Positions 15,542-23,991 are shown, counted from the first letter of the stretch. The stretch: 36,879 nt of DNA from Bacteroidaceae bacterium (GCA_017451695.1 JAFTNW010000028.1:1-36879); one strand, 5' to 3'. Notes: generated by a model not told the origin, from the sequence alone. A program made the numbers and translations.

Positions 15542-16863
15542 GGCTGCTCCTCGGGCAAATAGTGGTCGGGAATCTGTTTATGGGTTACAATGAGCCCCTG
15601 CTCCTTTATCTCGTTGAGGCGACGGGTTATATTTCCTTTTCCTGTGGCAAGCTGTTTGTATGCCTCGTGGTAGGCATCGGATGCCTTTTCGAGCGCAGTC
15701 TCTATTTTTGAGAAATTCTCGGTAAAAAGCACCACCTTATCATAAACGGCAGTGGCGGTGTCCACAATCTTCTGCACATCGCGTTGCTGGCGTTCGCGTG
15801 TCCACAATGAGTTCACCACAAAAAGAGTGGATATGAGATTGGAAGCCGATATGAGCACTATGCCGCGCTTGTAGGCGTAGTTCCACAAGGTGTTGTCGGC
15901 CTCCATGGCAAGGAAATAGGATGGTTCGTTTGGGATGAAGAGCATCACATAATCGAGCGCATTTACATTGTAGCTTGCATAGGATTTTGCAGCAAGGCCA
16001 TCGACATGCTTGCGGATAGAGAGAAGATGCTCTTTGCGGAAACGGTTACGGCTTTCATCGTCCTCGGCGGCAAGATAGGCCATGTATGCTTTAAGCGACA
16101 CCTTGGAGTCTATTATAATATCGCGTTTCCCGGGAAAATGAACTATGATATCGGGTTTCATGCCCTGATGCGTCTCGTTGTGGCTTATAGCATTGCCTTT
16201 ATCGTCGCGCAGGGTTGCCTGCCGCTCCCACTGCTCGCCCTCTATGAGGCCCGAATTTTCGAGTATCTGTTCAAGGATTGTTTCTCCCCAATCGCCCTGG
16301 AATTTATTGTTGTTGGTACCCACTATGGCATTGGTAAGATTTACCGCATCTTGGCTTATCTTTTGATTGGCCTCAATGAGGTCCTTGATATTCTGCTGCA
16401 ACGAAAAACGCTGCTTGCTCTCCTCGCCATAATAGTTATCGACCTTCTCGCGGAAGGATTTCAAATCGATATTGAACGGCTGAAGTATGGCCGACAGGTG
16501 CTCTTGCGACTGCTTGCCAAAGAGTTCACTGTTCCTTTGCAATGCCTCCGATGCCATGTTCTTGAACTCCAAGCGCATCTGTTCAAGGGTTTTATCGAAC
16601 TGCTCTCTTTGGGTTTGCAGCTGGTTGTTCAGTAGTTTATTCTCGCTTTCGAGAGAGGCTATGCGGGCATGCAACTGCTCACGTTGATGTTGTTGCTCGG
16701 CCGCAGCCATAGCTGCATCATCAACCATTTTACGCGTATCGGTAAGCTGCATGGCAAGCATTTCGTTCTCCTTTTTTGCAGCGGCATGCTGCCCCGCAAG
16801 GTGCATGTATAGAACGGAAAAGAGCAGCAATAGTGCAGCTGCGATAATAATAGTTATTGTCAT
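15538..16863 (-). CDS. rmuC: DNA recombination protein RmuC
   Basis: A 441-residue protein: one N-terminal transmembrane segment (ITIIIAAALLLLFSVLYMHL), a long coiled coil (about residues 30-120, rich in E, Q, L and A), then the RmuC nuclease-like core with KFQGDWGETILEQILE, PDIIVHFPGKRDIIIDSKVSLKAY and MLFIPNEPSYFLA. The D-x(n)-D-S-K pattern fits the PDDEXK-like fold assigned to RmuC. RmuC limits inversions and acts near replication/recombination intermediates. It lies downstream of the small membrane-protein genes and overlaps alkD by four bases. Confidence 0.93.
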   Translation of the reverse strand: MTITIIIAAALLLLFSVLYMHLAGQHAAAKKENEMLAMQLTDTRKMVDDAAMAAAEQQHQREQLHARIASLESENKLLNNQLQTQREQFDKTLEQMRLEFKNMASEALQRNSELFGKQSQEHLSAILQPFNIDLKSFREKVDNYYGEESKQRFSLQQNIKDLIEANQKISQDAVNLTNAIVGTNNNKFQGDWGETILEQILENSGLIEGEQWERQATLRDDKGNAISHNETHQGMKPDIIVHFPGKRDIIIDSKVSLKAYMAYLAAEDDESRNRFRKEHLLSIRKHVDGLAAKSYASYNVNALDYVMLFIPNEPSYFLAMEADNTLWNYAYKRGIVLISASNLISTLFVVNSLWTRERQQRDVQKIVDTATAVYDKVVLFTENFSKIETALEKASDAYHEAYKQLATGKGNITRRLNEIKEQGLIVTHKQIPDHYLPEEQP

Positions 16864-16898
16864 GTGTTTGTATTATGTGTTCTTATTAATAAAATATA

Positions 16899-17171
16899 CT
16901 ACCTATCTCTGCGGAGCATATCAAAAATGGAGCGTGCCATACGATATCCCTTTCGCATAAGAGCCAAACCGCGAAATATTCCGGCACCACCATTGATGGC
17001 TTGCAGAAATATGTTGCCTATGGTGAGGGAGGATTGAAATGCTTGCAAACTGTTGCCGAAACGGCCGGCCGCCTCAATCATCTGCATTTTGTTGGCACGT
17101 TGTGCCCTGTGCAGTTCCTCCATGGTGGTTACGGGGCTGTGATATTCATTCTTGTTCATCACTTTGCTCAT
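16899..17171 (-). CDS. Small protein of unknown function in the YtxH-holin cluster
   Basis: A 90-residue protein without a signal peptide. The N-terminus is polar; residues about 45-65 are moderately hydrophobic (SSLTIGNIFLQAINGGAGIFRGLAL), and the C-terminus is basic (RKGYRMARSIFDMLRRDR), which suggests peripheral membrane association. It overlaps the holin-like gene by 26 bases if the ATG at 17171 is used; a second ATG at 17159 would shorten the overlap. Similar small genes often follow holin-superfamily III proteins in Bacteroidales, but I know of no assigned function. Confidence 0.7.
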   Translation of the reverse strand: MSKVMNKNEYHSPVTTMEELHRAQRANKMQMIEAAGRFGNSLQAFQSSLTIGNIFLQAINGGAGIFRGLALMRKGYRMARSIFDMLRRDR

Positions 17172-17508
17172 TTTTATTAAAAAACATTTTGTAGAAACGG
17201 GCTACCATAACATTCCTGAACAGAGTGCCGCGTGCCGCATAAAACAACCAAGCCACCATCAGCAGCATAGCGGCTGCAATGAACAAGGCAGGCAACAGCC
17301 CCACATAGAGGGATATTACAACAACAAATGCAGCAAGCATACACAGCAACGACAACAACAAAAATATTATGACCGCCAGCCACGAGAGTGTGTCGGCAAA
17401 AAGGAGCGACAGCCTCTCCACAAAGGAGAGTTTTATCTCCTCGATTTTCAAATCGAGCAATTCACGCGCCTCGCGGGAGAGCCTGTCGAAATTCTTTTTT
17501 ATCTCCAT
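17146..17508 (-). CDS. Phage-holin superfamily III-like membrane protein
   Basis: A 120-residue protein. An amphipathic N-terminal helix (LSREARELLDLKIEEIKLSFVERL) is followed by two long transmembrane segments (about residues 40-67 and 72-95, LAVIIFLLLSLLCMLAAFVVVI and LLPALFIAAAMLLMVAWLF). This matches the Phage_holin_3_6/DUF1469 (Actinobacterial-type holin X) family, which in free-living bacteria is a small envelope protein rather than a phage lysis protein; no phage genes are nearby. It lies seven bases downstream of the YtxH-like gene in one operon. Confidence 0.8.
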   Translation of the reverse strand: MEIKKNFDRLSREARELLDLKIEEIKLSFVERLSLLFADTLSWLAVIIFLLLSLLCMLAAFVVVISLYVGLLPALFIAAAMLLMVAWLFYAARGTLFRNVMVARFYKMFFNKNEQSDEQE

Positions 17509-17514
17509 AACAGA

Positions 17515-17724
17515 CTATTCGCGGAACGACACTGTAACATCCTCCTCAACCGCCTTGGGCTTGCAGCACGACATTTCGTCTTTCAAGTGCGCCTTGGCCT
17601 CGCTTAAACGTTCCTTAATTTCTCTGCGCATTTCGTCGCCACGCTTGGGTGCAAACAACAATGCCATAACTCCGCCTGCAAGCATTCCGCCTGCAAAAGC
17701 TACCATACAACAAGCAAATTTCAT
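17515..17724 (-). CDS. YtxH domain-containing protein
   Basis: A 69-residue protein with one N-terminal membrane segment (KFACCMVAFAGGMLAGGVMA) followed at once by the YtxH/gas-vesicle-GvpP-like signature LLFAPKRGDEMRREIKERL and a charged helix. YtxH proteins are small membrane-associated proteins linked to general stress in Gram-positive bacteria. It is the first gene of the minus-strand cluster YtxH, holin-like, small protein, rmuC, alkD, with a clear promoter at 17789-17819. Confidence 0.85.
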   Translation of the reverse strand: MKFACCMVAFAGGMLAGGVMALLFAPKRGDEMRREIKERLSEAKAHLKDEMSCCKPKAVEEDVTVSFRE

Positions 17725-17788
17725 AATATAAAAGGTTATTGTTTATACTACCCCGAAACCTACGCTGTTGCAGTTGTTTGACACAATG

Positions 17789-17819
17789 CGAAGATAGTTG
17801 CATTTTTGCCGAAAATCAA
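17789..17819 (-). promoter_or_regulatory. Promoter of the YtxH-holin-rmuC-alkD cluster
   Basis: On the minus strand: TTG (17817-17819), 20 bp, TATCTTCG (17789-17796). It lies 65 bp upstream of the YtxH-like start codon. In the same gap a plus-strand TATCTTCG at 17892-17899 may serve the lipoprotein gene at 18002. Confidence 0.65.
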
Positions 17820-18001
17820 TTTTTCAAGAGTATTTTTGTAAGCTATGAAAAATCAAAATCTCTTTATTAGGTGTTTCCTAACAAAAATTACTATCTTCGC
17901 TTGCCAATACAGCACCACAGCGTCGCTCGGTTACTGATGAAACAATCGAAAAGCAAAAAGCGATGCAGTGATTCTGTTTTTTAACATAAATTCATTGAGC
18001 C

Positions 18002-18835
18002 ATGAAAAAGAGTTATATCATACTATGGGCATTGTTGGTTCTATGCATAACCGCATGCCGTAACAAGCCGCAGGCAACAACAGCCGACGGCAAGGAGAGT
18101 TGCAACATCAGTTTTGACACTTTGCGTATAAACAGGCATTTCCCGCTCGACACGATAGATGGCAATTCGCCTGCGTTACAGATTGAGATGGAACTGCTTG
18201 TACCAGGCGGCAACATAGCGAAGGATGTAGCCGAGAACATGAATGCCTGCATATCGTACGCGGCATTTGAGAGCGAAGGAATGAAAGCCGCCGAGGCTGC
18301 CGACTCCTTTGTAAACTCCATGAAAAACGAGTACCTTGAACTGCGCAACGATTATATAAACGAGAAGGCTGTAAACCCCTATGCTCCGTGGTTTAACTCG
18401 TACTACAAACTAAACAGCTGTGCAAGCAAAGGATATAACGATTGCATCTGCTATGTAATAGATTATGAGGTTTACAGTGGCGGCGCGCACCCAAGCAGCA
18501 TAATCAGTTGTGTAAACATGGATAGAAACACAGGTAAAGAGATTGCCTTGCAGGATATTTTTGCCGATGGCACAGAAGAGGAACTTACCGAGCGACTTAT
18601 ACAAAGGCTTGCAAAGCAACATGGTGTAAACAGCATTGAGGAGTTGCAAGCGCTCGATTACCTGACATTGGGCGACATGTATGTTACCAACAACTTTATT
18701 CTCGACAAGGATAGCATTATATTCCTATACAACAATTACGAGATAGCCCCCTACTATAAAGGAAGAAGCCGTATAGGCTTTGCATATGACGAACTGACCG
18801 ATTTGTTCAAAACAAACAGGCCTATAAACAGATAG
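18002..18835 (+). CDS. Lipoprotein with DUF3298/RsiV-like domain
   Basis: A 277-residue protein with a lipoprotein signal peptide: MKKSYIILWALLVLCITAC, with the lipobox ITAC placing the lipidated cysteine at residue 19. The C-terminal half (DYEVYSGGAHPSSIISCVNMD, then IALQDIFADGTEEELTERL and the YNNYEIAPYYKG segment) matches DUF3298, the domain shared with RsiV anti-sigma factors and lysozyme-binding proteins. The N-terminal half would correspond to DUF4163. Likely periplasmic, anchored in the inner or outer membrane. There is no sigma gene beside it, so an anti-sigma role is not indicated. rsmG follows 16 bp downstream and may share its transcript. Confidence 0.85.
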   Translation: MKKSYIILWALLVLCITACRNKPQATTADGKESCNISFDTLRINRHFPLDTIDGNSPALQIEMELLVPGGNIAKDVAENMNACISYAAFESEGMKAAEAADSFVNSMKNEYLELRNDYINEKAVNPYAPWFNSYYKLNSCASKGYNDCICYVIDYEVYSGGAHPSSIISCVNMDRNTGKEIALQDIFADGTEEELTERLIQRLAKQHGVNSIEELQALDYLTLGDMYVTNNFILDKDSIIFLYNNYEIAPYYKGRSRIGFAYDELTDLFKTNRPINR

Positions 18836-18851
18836 AATTTCAATTATTTAT

Positions 18852-19475
18852 ATGGAAGAGATTTTGAAATATTTCCCTTCGCTCACCGAAAGGCAGAAGG
18901 AGCAATTTGCCGCTTTATACGACCTTTACTTCGACTGGAACAGCAAGATAAATGTTATCTCGCGCAAGGACATCGAGAACCTTTATCTGCACCATGTGCT
19001 CCACTCGCTTGCCATTGCCAAGATTATTCAGTTCCGCCCCGGGACCAAGATTTTGGATTTTGGCTGCGGTGGCGGTTTCCCCGGTGTTCCGCTTGCGATA
19101 ATGTTCCCCGAGGCCGAGTTTCACTTGGTTGACAGCATTGGCAAGAAGGTGCGTGTTGCCACAGAGATTGCCGCTGCAATAGGGTTGCAGAATGTGCGTG
19201 GCTCGCACAGCCGCGTGCAGGATATAAAAGATAAATATAATTTTGTGGTGAGCCGTGCGGTGATGCAGTTGCCCGAATTGATAAAGATATGTCGCAAGAA
19301 CATAGGCAAGGAGCAATTGAACGCCCTGCCCAACGGCGTCATTTGCCTGAAAGGCGGGAATATCGAGGGAGAGACACAGCCATTCAAGAACGTGGTGGAG
19401 ATAACCGATTTGAACACACTGTTCGAGGAGGAATATTTCAAGGACAAAAAGGTGGTTTATGTACCAATAGGATAA
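18852..19475 (+). CDS. rsmG: 16S rRNA (guanine527-N7)-methyltransferase
   Basis: A 207-residue SAM-dependent methyltransferase (GidB/RsmG) that methylates G527 of 16S rRNA. Seen: the family N-terminal helix region with YDLYFDWNSKINVISRKD, the SAM-binding loop ILDFGCGGGFPGVPLAI (about residues 58-74), and HLVDSIGKKVRV for the adenosine-contacting acidic residue. VSRAV (motif near residue 133) is the RsmG-specific motif. It is followed three bases later by the MBL-fold hydrolase gene. Confidence 0.95.
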   Translation: MEEILKYFPSLTERQKEQFAALYDLYFDWNSKINVISRKDIENLYLHHVLHSLAIAKIIQFRPGTKILDFGCGGGFPGVPLAIMFPEAEFHLVDSIGKKVRVATEIAAAIGLQNVRGSHSRVQDIKDKYNFVVSRAVMQLPELIKICRKNIGKEQLNALPNGVICLKGGNIEGETQPFKNVVEITDLNTLFEEEYFKDKKVVYVPIG

Positions 19476-19478
19476 AGT

Positions 19479-20120
19479 ATGTTTGAATTCAGAAGATTTA
19501 TATTTAATCCCGTACAGGTAAACTGTTACTTGTTGTGGGACGAAACGAAAGAGGCTCTGCTCATAGATTGCGGGGCTTTGTACCAGCACGAAGAGGAGCA
19601 ACTGATGAATTTTGTTGCCGAAAAAGGGCTTACCATAAAGCACTATCTGAACACCCATCTGCATTTCGACCACATTTTCGGCAATCCGTTTATACAGCAC
19701 TGCTTCGGGCTGGGATACGAGGCCAACGATGGCGACATTTCGTGGGCCGAGGGTATAGCAGAGCGCGTACAACTTTTTGGTTTGCGATATAACGAAAAAA
19801 TATCCAAGCCCGCACGAGTGCTCCACGATGGCGACAAGGTACACTTCGGCAATCAAACGGTGGAGGTAATAGCCGTACCCGGCCACTCGCCCGGCAGCTT
19901 AGCATTCTATCTGCCACAGCAGAAAATGGTGTTCACGGGCGATGCTCTGTTCCACAGCAGCATAGGGCGCACCGACCTGCCCGACAGCGACTATCTTACA
20001 CTTATAAAGAGTATAAAAGAGAAACTGTTTGCACTACCCGACGACACGCGTGTGCTCCCGGGACACAGCGATTATACCAATATAGGGATGGAAAAGGAGT
20101 ATAATTTGTATGTGAGATAA
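19479..20120 (+). CDS. MBL-fold metallo-hydrolase (glyoxalase II-like)
   Basis: A 213-residue cytoplasmic metallo-beta-lactamase-fold protein. The metal ligands are all visible: THLHFDH (residues about 60-66), GHSPGS with its histidine, FTGDALF, and LPGHSDYTNIG near the C-terminus. The pattern HxHxDH plus GDxLF and PGH matches the YcbL/glyoxalase II subgroup, which hydrolyses thioesters such as S-lactoylglutathione. Because Bacteroidota usually lack glutathione, the substrate may be another thioester or persulfide. It begins three bases after rsmG. Confidence 0.88.
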   Translation: MFEFRRFIFNPVQVNCYLLWDETKEALLIDCGALYQHEEEQLMNFVAEKGLTIKHYLNTHLHFDHIFGNPFIQHCFGLGYEANDGDISWAEGIAERVQLFGLRYNEKISKPARVLHDGDKVHFGNQTVEVIAVPGHSPGSLAFYLPQQKMVFTGDALFHSSIGRTDLPDSDYLTLIKSIKEKLFALPDDTRVLPGHSDYTNIGMEKEYNLYVR

Positions 20121-20130
20121 AAGCACACAT

Positions 20131-20168
20131 CCATTAAAAAAGCGGCTTGCAAGCCGCTTTTTTAATGG
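20131..20168. terminator. Bidirectional terminator, 38-bp perfect palindrome
   Basis: Two 19-bp arms without spacer (20131-20149 and 20150-20168), GC-rich centre (GCGGCTTG) and A/T runs on both outer sides. It sits between the convergent MBL hydrolase and holA genes and contains the holA stop codon. Confidence 0.9.
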
Positions 20169-21175
20169 ATTATCTTGTATAACAGTTCGCGCATAATCTC
20201 GCCATCGGGGACGGCTGCCCCCTCGGCTCCTTTGGTTTGCGCATCGGCAAGGCGTATCAGGTGGAGAACCTCCATCACATGCATGGCACGATAGTTCTTC
20301 ATTGCTTTTATATAATCGCCCACGCCCCATGTGGATTTGAGCCCAAGGAAAGCTGCCACTCCACGCTCGCTCTTGTCGGGGGAGTAATAAGCCATCATAA
20401 GGTTTGAAAAGAAGCTGAACAGCAGGGCTAATGTCATCTGTATAGGATTCTTGCGAGGATTCTGTGCAAAGTAGTTTATTATCTTGTTGGCTTTCAGAAC
20501 ATCTTTGTTCACTATCGCACTTTGCAATTCAAAGTTATTGAACTCCTTGCTTATGCCTATGTGCTCCTCTACAAGTTCAGGGGTTACAATGGTGGAACCG
20601 GCAGGCAGGGCTATGGATAGCTTGTCTATCTCGCCGGCAATACGACAGAGGTCGGCACCAATGGACTCGCTTATCATATGAATGGCTTTGGTATCGGCAG
20701 TGAGCCCCTTTTCGCGCAGATAGGAGGATATGAATGCGGGCAACTGCTCGTCGCGCATTTTCTTGCTGTCGAGCAGCACTGCGGTGCGGTCTATCTCAGT
20801 TGCAACTTTCTTTCGTTTGTCAAGCGAACCATTCTTGTGAGCAAAGACAAGCACCGTGGTATCGACCGGCGATTGCAGATAATAAATAAGGTTGTCGATA
20901 CTCTTCATCATCTGCGCCTCGCGCACTATTATAACCTGGCGGTCGGCCATCATGGGAAAACGCCTGGCAGCGGCAATAACCTCGTCTATATTGGTATCTA
21001 TACCGTAATATACGGCCTGGTTAAACGCCCGCTCGTCCTCGGTGAGTGCATTATTGGCTATGTAATCTGTTATCCTATCGGTAAAAAAGCCCTCCTCACC
21101 CATCAAATAATAGACGGGGCGATATTTACCGCTTTTCAGTTCCGAAAGAATTGATTCGTATGTATGCTTTGCCAT
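20162..21175 (-). CDS. holA: DNA polymerase III subunit delta
   Basis: A 337-residue clamp-loader delta subunit of the replicative polymerase. Seen: the N-terminal YYLMGEEGFFTDRITDYI (in place of a functional Walker A), FPMMADRQVIIVREAQMM near residue 95, AVLLDSKKMRDEQLPAFI in the middle and the C-terminal collar region with NPIQMTLALLFSFFSNLM. It shares the symmetric promoter region 21168-21237 with the divergent HsdR_N gene and ends inside the palindromic terminator. Confidence 0.93.
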   Translation of the reverse strand: MAKHTYESILSELKSGKYRPVYYLMGEEGFFTDRITDYIANNALTEDERAFNQAVYYGIDTNIDEVIAAARRFPMMADRQVIIVREAQMMKSIDNLIYYLQSPVDTTVLVFAHKNGSLDKRKKVATEIDRTAVLLDSKKMRDEQLPAFISSYLREKGLTADTKAIHMISESIGADLCRIAGEIDKLSIALPAGSTIVTPELVEEHIGISKEFNNFELQSAIVNKDVLKANKIINYFAQNPRKNPIQMTLALLFSFFSNLMMAYYSPDKSERGVAAFLGLKSTWGVGDYIKAMKNYRAMHVMEVLHLIRLADAQTKGAEGAAVPDGEIMRELLYKIIH

Positions 21176-21237
21176 ATTATGCTTTTGAACTATCTTTGCA
21201 TTAATGCAAAGATAATGAAAGGCGGTGGCAGAACAAA
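21168..21237. promoter_or_regulatory. Mirror-symmetric divergent promoter of holA and the HsdR_N gene
   Basis: On the plus strand: TTTG (21168-21171), 19 bp, TATCTTTG (21191-21198). On the minus strand: TTTG (21234-21237), 19 bp, TATCTTTG (21207-21214). The two -7 boxes flank CATTAATG and together form a perfect 24-bp palindrome (21191-21214). Both predicted starts fall in the central 8 bp. Polymerases bound at the two promoters would overlap, so the two genes probably compete for initiation. The plus-strand -33 element overlaps the holA start codon region. Confidence 0.8.
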
Positions 21238-21277
21238 ATAAGTTAGCGCTTTTTTACCCCATACAGAAAAACTTAAC

Positions 21278-21733
21278 ATGCAATCATTGAACCTACCGCG
21301 ATACGACGCAAAGATTGATTGCGCCAATGGCAGAAAACAGATTTTCGACTGCCTGCGACGCTGTTATGTGGCACTCACCCCCGAGGAGTGGGTGCGACAG
21401 CACTTTGTAAACATGTTAATTACACAAAAGGGATACCCCGCCACCCTCACTGCCAACGAGGTTGCAATACAGCTCAACGGCATGAACCGCCGCTGCGACA
21501 CCGTGGTATATGACAAGCAGCTGAAACCGCGTGTGATAATAGAGTACAAAGCACCCACGGTGAAGATTGACGCAAAGGTATTTGCACAAATTGCCCGCTA
21601 TAACCTGGTGTTGCGGGTGGATTATCTTATTGTGAGCAATGGGTTGCAACACTTTTGTTGCAAGATGGATTACGAGAAGAACAGCTACACATTCTTGACC
21701 GATATACCCGCCTATTCCGATATTGTAAATTAA
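21278..21733 (+). CDS. Type I restriction enzyme R-subunit N-terminal domain protein (HSDR_N_2)
   Basis: A 151-residue stand-alone domain of the PDDEXK-like HSDR_N_2 family. Seen: EEWVRQHFVNMLI, the acidic position in RRCDTVVYD (about residues 71-79) and the catalytic-type E-x-K in RVIIEYKAPT (about 87-97), followed by QIARYNLVLRVDYLIVSNG. Stand-alone copies beside holA are common in Bacteroidales and there are no hsdM or hsdS genes here, so it is not a restriction system; a DNA-maintenance nuclease role is an inference. Confidence 0.88.
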   Translation: MQSLNLPRYDAKIDCANGRKQIFDCLRRCYVALTPEEWVRQHFVNMLITQKGYPATLTANEVAIQLNGMNRRCDTVVYDKQLKPRVIIEYKAPTVKIDAKVFAQIARYNLVLRVDYLIVSNGLQHFCCKMDYEKNSYTFLTDIPAYSDIVN

Positions 21734-21746
21734 AGCCAAACAGATA

Positions 21747-21790
21747 TATAAAGAAATTGCTTGCACTCATGTGCAAGCAATTTCTTTATA
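21747..21790. terminator. Bidirectional terminator with 20-bp stem
   Basis: Arms 21747-21766 and 21771-21790 are perfectly complementary, with loop TCAT. It lies between the convergent HsdR_N and kinase-like genes; A/T-rich outer parts allow termination in both directions. Confidence 0.85.
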
Positions 21791-21806
21791 ATAGCAATGC
21801 GCCTTA

Positions 21807-22880
21807 TTATTTCATAATCTCGGCAATGAATGCCTGCATCTCGGGCTGGGCAGCCTCAACGCTCTGCAACAGCTTGAACTGTGCTTTTGAACGAACGAGG
21901 TTATGCTCGGGATACTGTATTTTGTAATATGTATCGCCGTTGATGTAGTCGGCCAAGAAACGTACAGTCTGCATATAGGGGAAGAGAGCAGCTGCATAGG
22001 GCAAGTTCTCAACCTCCAAAGGAGTGATGAACGATGCTGCCGACTTCAAATATCCCTTGGCAAACGACTTGAATATCTCCATATTGAAGTTTACGTTATT
22101 CAGGTCTTTGTCGTCCTCTTTACCGGTGTTGGCAGCCGAACGCAAGTAGTCGCCGAAATCGGAGAAGATGAAGTTGGGCATAACTGTATCGAGGTCGATT
22201 ACACAGAGTACATTACCCTCTTTGTCGAAGAGGATATTATCTACCTTGGTATCGCAGTGGCAGATGCGTTTGGGCAGCTTGCCCTCGCGATGGAGACGCT
22301 CGCCCTTGCACATTTCCTCGGCACGTTTTTCAAGTTCGTCAACCAACCACTGTACCTCGGCAAGACGGCCTGCCTTGTTCTCGGCAACAGCCTCGCGCAA
22401 CTGACGCAAACGGAACTCCATGTTGTGGAAATCCTTGATTGTTTCGCCAAGCTGAACGGGAATGTCAGCCAACATAGCCTGGAAATTACCGAATGTCTCA
22501 CCTACAATGTATGATGTTTCGGGTGTAACGGCAGTCATCGACTCTGTTTCGGGGATAAACTCCATAACACGCCAATATTTCTCGCCATCGAAATAGTAGT
22601 ACTTGCCATCTTTGGCGGGAACAAACTTCAATACCTTGCGGCTGATATCATCTGTACCGGCAGCCTCCAATTTTCCTTTAATGTGGTTGGTTACGGCTAC
22701 AATGTTGTCCATGAGCATATCCACATCGGGGAAAATGGCGTTGTTCACATGCTGCAATACATAGTCGGGTGCATTGCCTTCGGTTTTTACACGATAAGTT
22801 GTGTTAATTAATCCGTTGCCCAAGGGAGCAACCTCAACTACATTACCTTGAATGTTGAATTGAGAAACAATTGTGTTCAT
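21807..22880 (-). CDS. Phosphotransferase family protein (APH fold, NahK-like sugar kinase)
   Basis: A 357-residue kinase of the aminoglycoside phosphotransferase/choline kinase fold. Seen: an N-terminal glycine-rich segment PLGNGLINTTYRV, the Brenner motif HCDTKVDNILF (about residues 207-217; catalytic aspartate) and the metal-binding IDLDTVMPNFIFSDFGDYLR. These features and the length match proteins related to N-acetylhexosamine 1-kinase (NahK), which start salvage of host-glycan sugars in gut bacteria; the exact substrate cannot be read from sequence. A Bacteroidota-type promoter lies at 22963-22994. It is a single gene ending at the 20-bp-stem terminator. Confidence 0.82.
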   Translation of the reverse strand: MNTIVSQFNIQGNVVEVAPLGNGLINTTYRVKTEGNAPDYVLQHVNNAIFPDVDMLMDNIVAVTNHIKGKLEAAGTDDISRKVLKFVPAKDGKYYYFDGEKYWRVMEFIPETESMTAVTPETSYIVGETFGNFQAMLADIPVQLGETIKDFHNMEFRLRQLREAVAENKAGRLAEVQWLVDELEKRAEEMCKGERLHREGKLPKRICHCDTKVDNILFDKEGNVLCVIDLDTVMPNFIFSDFGDYLRSAANTGKEDDKDLNNVNFNMEIFKSFAKGYLKSAASFITPLEVENLPYAAALFPYMQTVRFLADYINGDTYYKIQYPEHNLVRSKAQFKLLQSVEAAQPEMQAFIAEIMK

Positions 22881-22962
22881 TGGAGTATGGTTTTAGTTAG
22901 TTAATAATCTTCCTTATTATAAAAAGGCATCCTACCATTTACATAATAAAATGTGCTTACCG

Positions 22963-22994
22963 CAAAGATAGTATTTTAATTTATATATGAACAA
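22963..22994 (-). promoter_or_regulatory. Promoter of the NahK-like kinase
   Basis: On the minus strand: TTG (22992-22994), 21 bp, TATCTTTG (22963-22970), 83 bp upstream of the start codon. Confidence 0.6.
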
Positions 22995-23019
22995 TAGCAA
23001 GCCTATTTATTTTATATAA

Positions 23020-23778
23020 TTATTTCAGTTGCACATCCTTTGCTATTAACGGATAGAGTTGGCGCAGTTTTTCAATCATATCCCACTGCAACTCGGCCGT
23101 GGCACTTGTGGAGCAGTTGTCGCTGCAACGGGCAATATCCTGCCCATAAGGATTGAGCACCACGCTGTGCCCCATGTAGGTTCCATACTCGTCGTACCCC
23201 ACCCTGTTGGATGCCGCCACATAACATTGGTTCTCTATCGCACGGGCACGTATGAGGGTATCCCAGGCAAGTATTCGACTATCGGGGAAATTGGCCGAAA
23301 CGAGCATGAGGTCGTAGTCGCCTATGCTACGCAAAAATATCGGGAAACGAATATCGTAGCATATAACAGGGCGTATGCGCACTCCGCGCCACTCCCATAC
23401 AACCTTCTTTTCGCCTGCGGTATATACCTTATCCTCGCCGCTGTATTCAAACAGATGGCATTTGTCGTAGTACTGCACAGCACCATCGGGGGTTACAAAA
23501 TACATACGATTGCGAAAAACGGTATCGCTCTCGCGTGTCATCACAGTGCCCGCAATGGCGGCATCGTACCTCTTGGCCCACTCTTTGAAGGCCTGTACGG
23601 TGGGACCATCCACATCCTCGGCAACCTCTTGGGGCTGCATACAGAATCCTGTGGAACACATCTCGGGGAAGAGGTAGATATCGGCCTCTTCGGCGTTTTC
23701 TATCAACCGCCCCATCCGTTCAAGATTGGCGGCTACGTTTTTCCACACTATATCGTGTTGTATTATCGTTACTTTCAT
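23020..23778 (-). CDS. Omega-amidase/nitrilase-superfamily hydrolase (YafV-like)
   Basis: A 252-residue carbon-nitrogen hydrolase. The catalytic triad is visible: glutamate in LFPEMCSTGF (about residue 39), lysine in YYDKCHLF (about 107) and cysteine in PVICYDIRFP (about 139). The MFxPEM-type and CYD(I/L)RFP signatures place it with Nit2/YafV omega-amidases, which convert 2-oxoglutaramate or 2-oxosuccinamate to the keto acid, a repair step linked to glutamine transaminases. A minus-strand -7 box TAATTTTG lies at 23813-23820. It appears to be a single gene. Confidence 0.88.
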   Translation of the reverse strand: MKVTIIQHDIVWKNVAANLERMGRLIENAEEADIYLFPEMCSTGFCMQPQEVAEDVDGPTVQAFKEWAKRYDAAIAGTVMTRESDTVFRNRMYFVTPDGAVQYYDKCHLFEYSGEDKVYTAGEKKVVWEWRGVRIRPVICYDIRFPIFLRSIGDYDLMLVSANFPDSRILAWDTLIRARAIENQCYVAASNRVGYDEYGTYMGHSVVLNPYGQDIARCSDNCSTSATAELQWDMIEKLRQLYPLIAKDVQLK

Positions 23779-23955
23779 TTTGCTAATTTACTATACAATT
23801 AGGTAGCTCTTGCAAAATTAAAAAAACTTTTTGTACCTGCGACTATAAGAAGGAAAAACATTAAATGGGAGGGATTGGCTAAATGCCGAAGGTCATAGAC
23901 CTATACCTCAGCGTACTCCGTAGAGGTTTTTTATTAGAAAAAAATCATATTTTTT

Positions 23956-23986
23956 ATTGCATAACAAATGATTTGTTGTAATTTTG
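23956..23986 (+). promoter_or_regulatory. Promoter of tRNA-Ser
   Basis: ATTG at 23956-23959 and TAATTTTG at 23979-23986 with exactly 19 bp between, five bases ahead of the tRNA 5' end. Confidence 0.75.
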
Positions 23987-23991
23987 CACAC

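Noticed and set aside
17146..17508. Prophage lysis gene
   Set aside because: The holin-like gene has no phage neighbours and lies in a YtxH-rmuC cluster, as is usual for the chromosomal family.
21278..21733. Remnant of a type I restriction system
   Set aside because: No hsdM, hsdS or helicase part is nearby; stand-alone HSDR_N_2 proteins beside holA are normal in this group.
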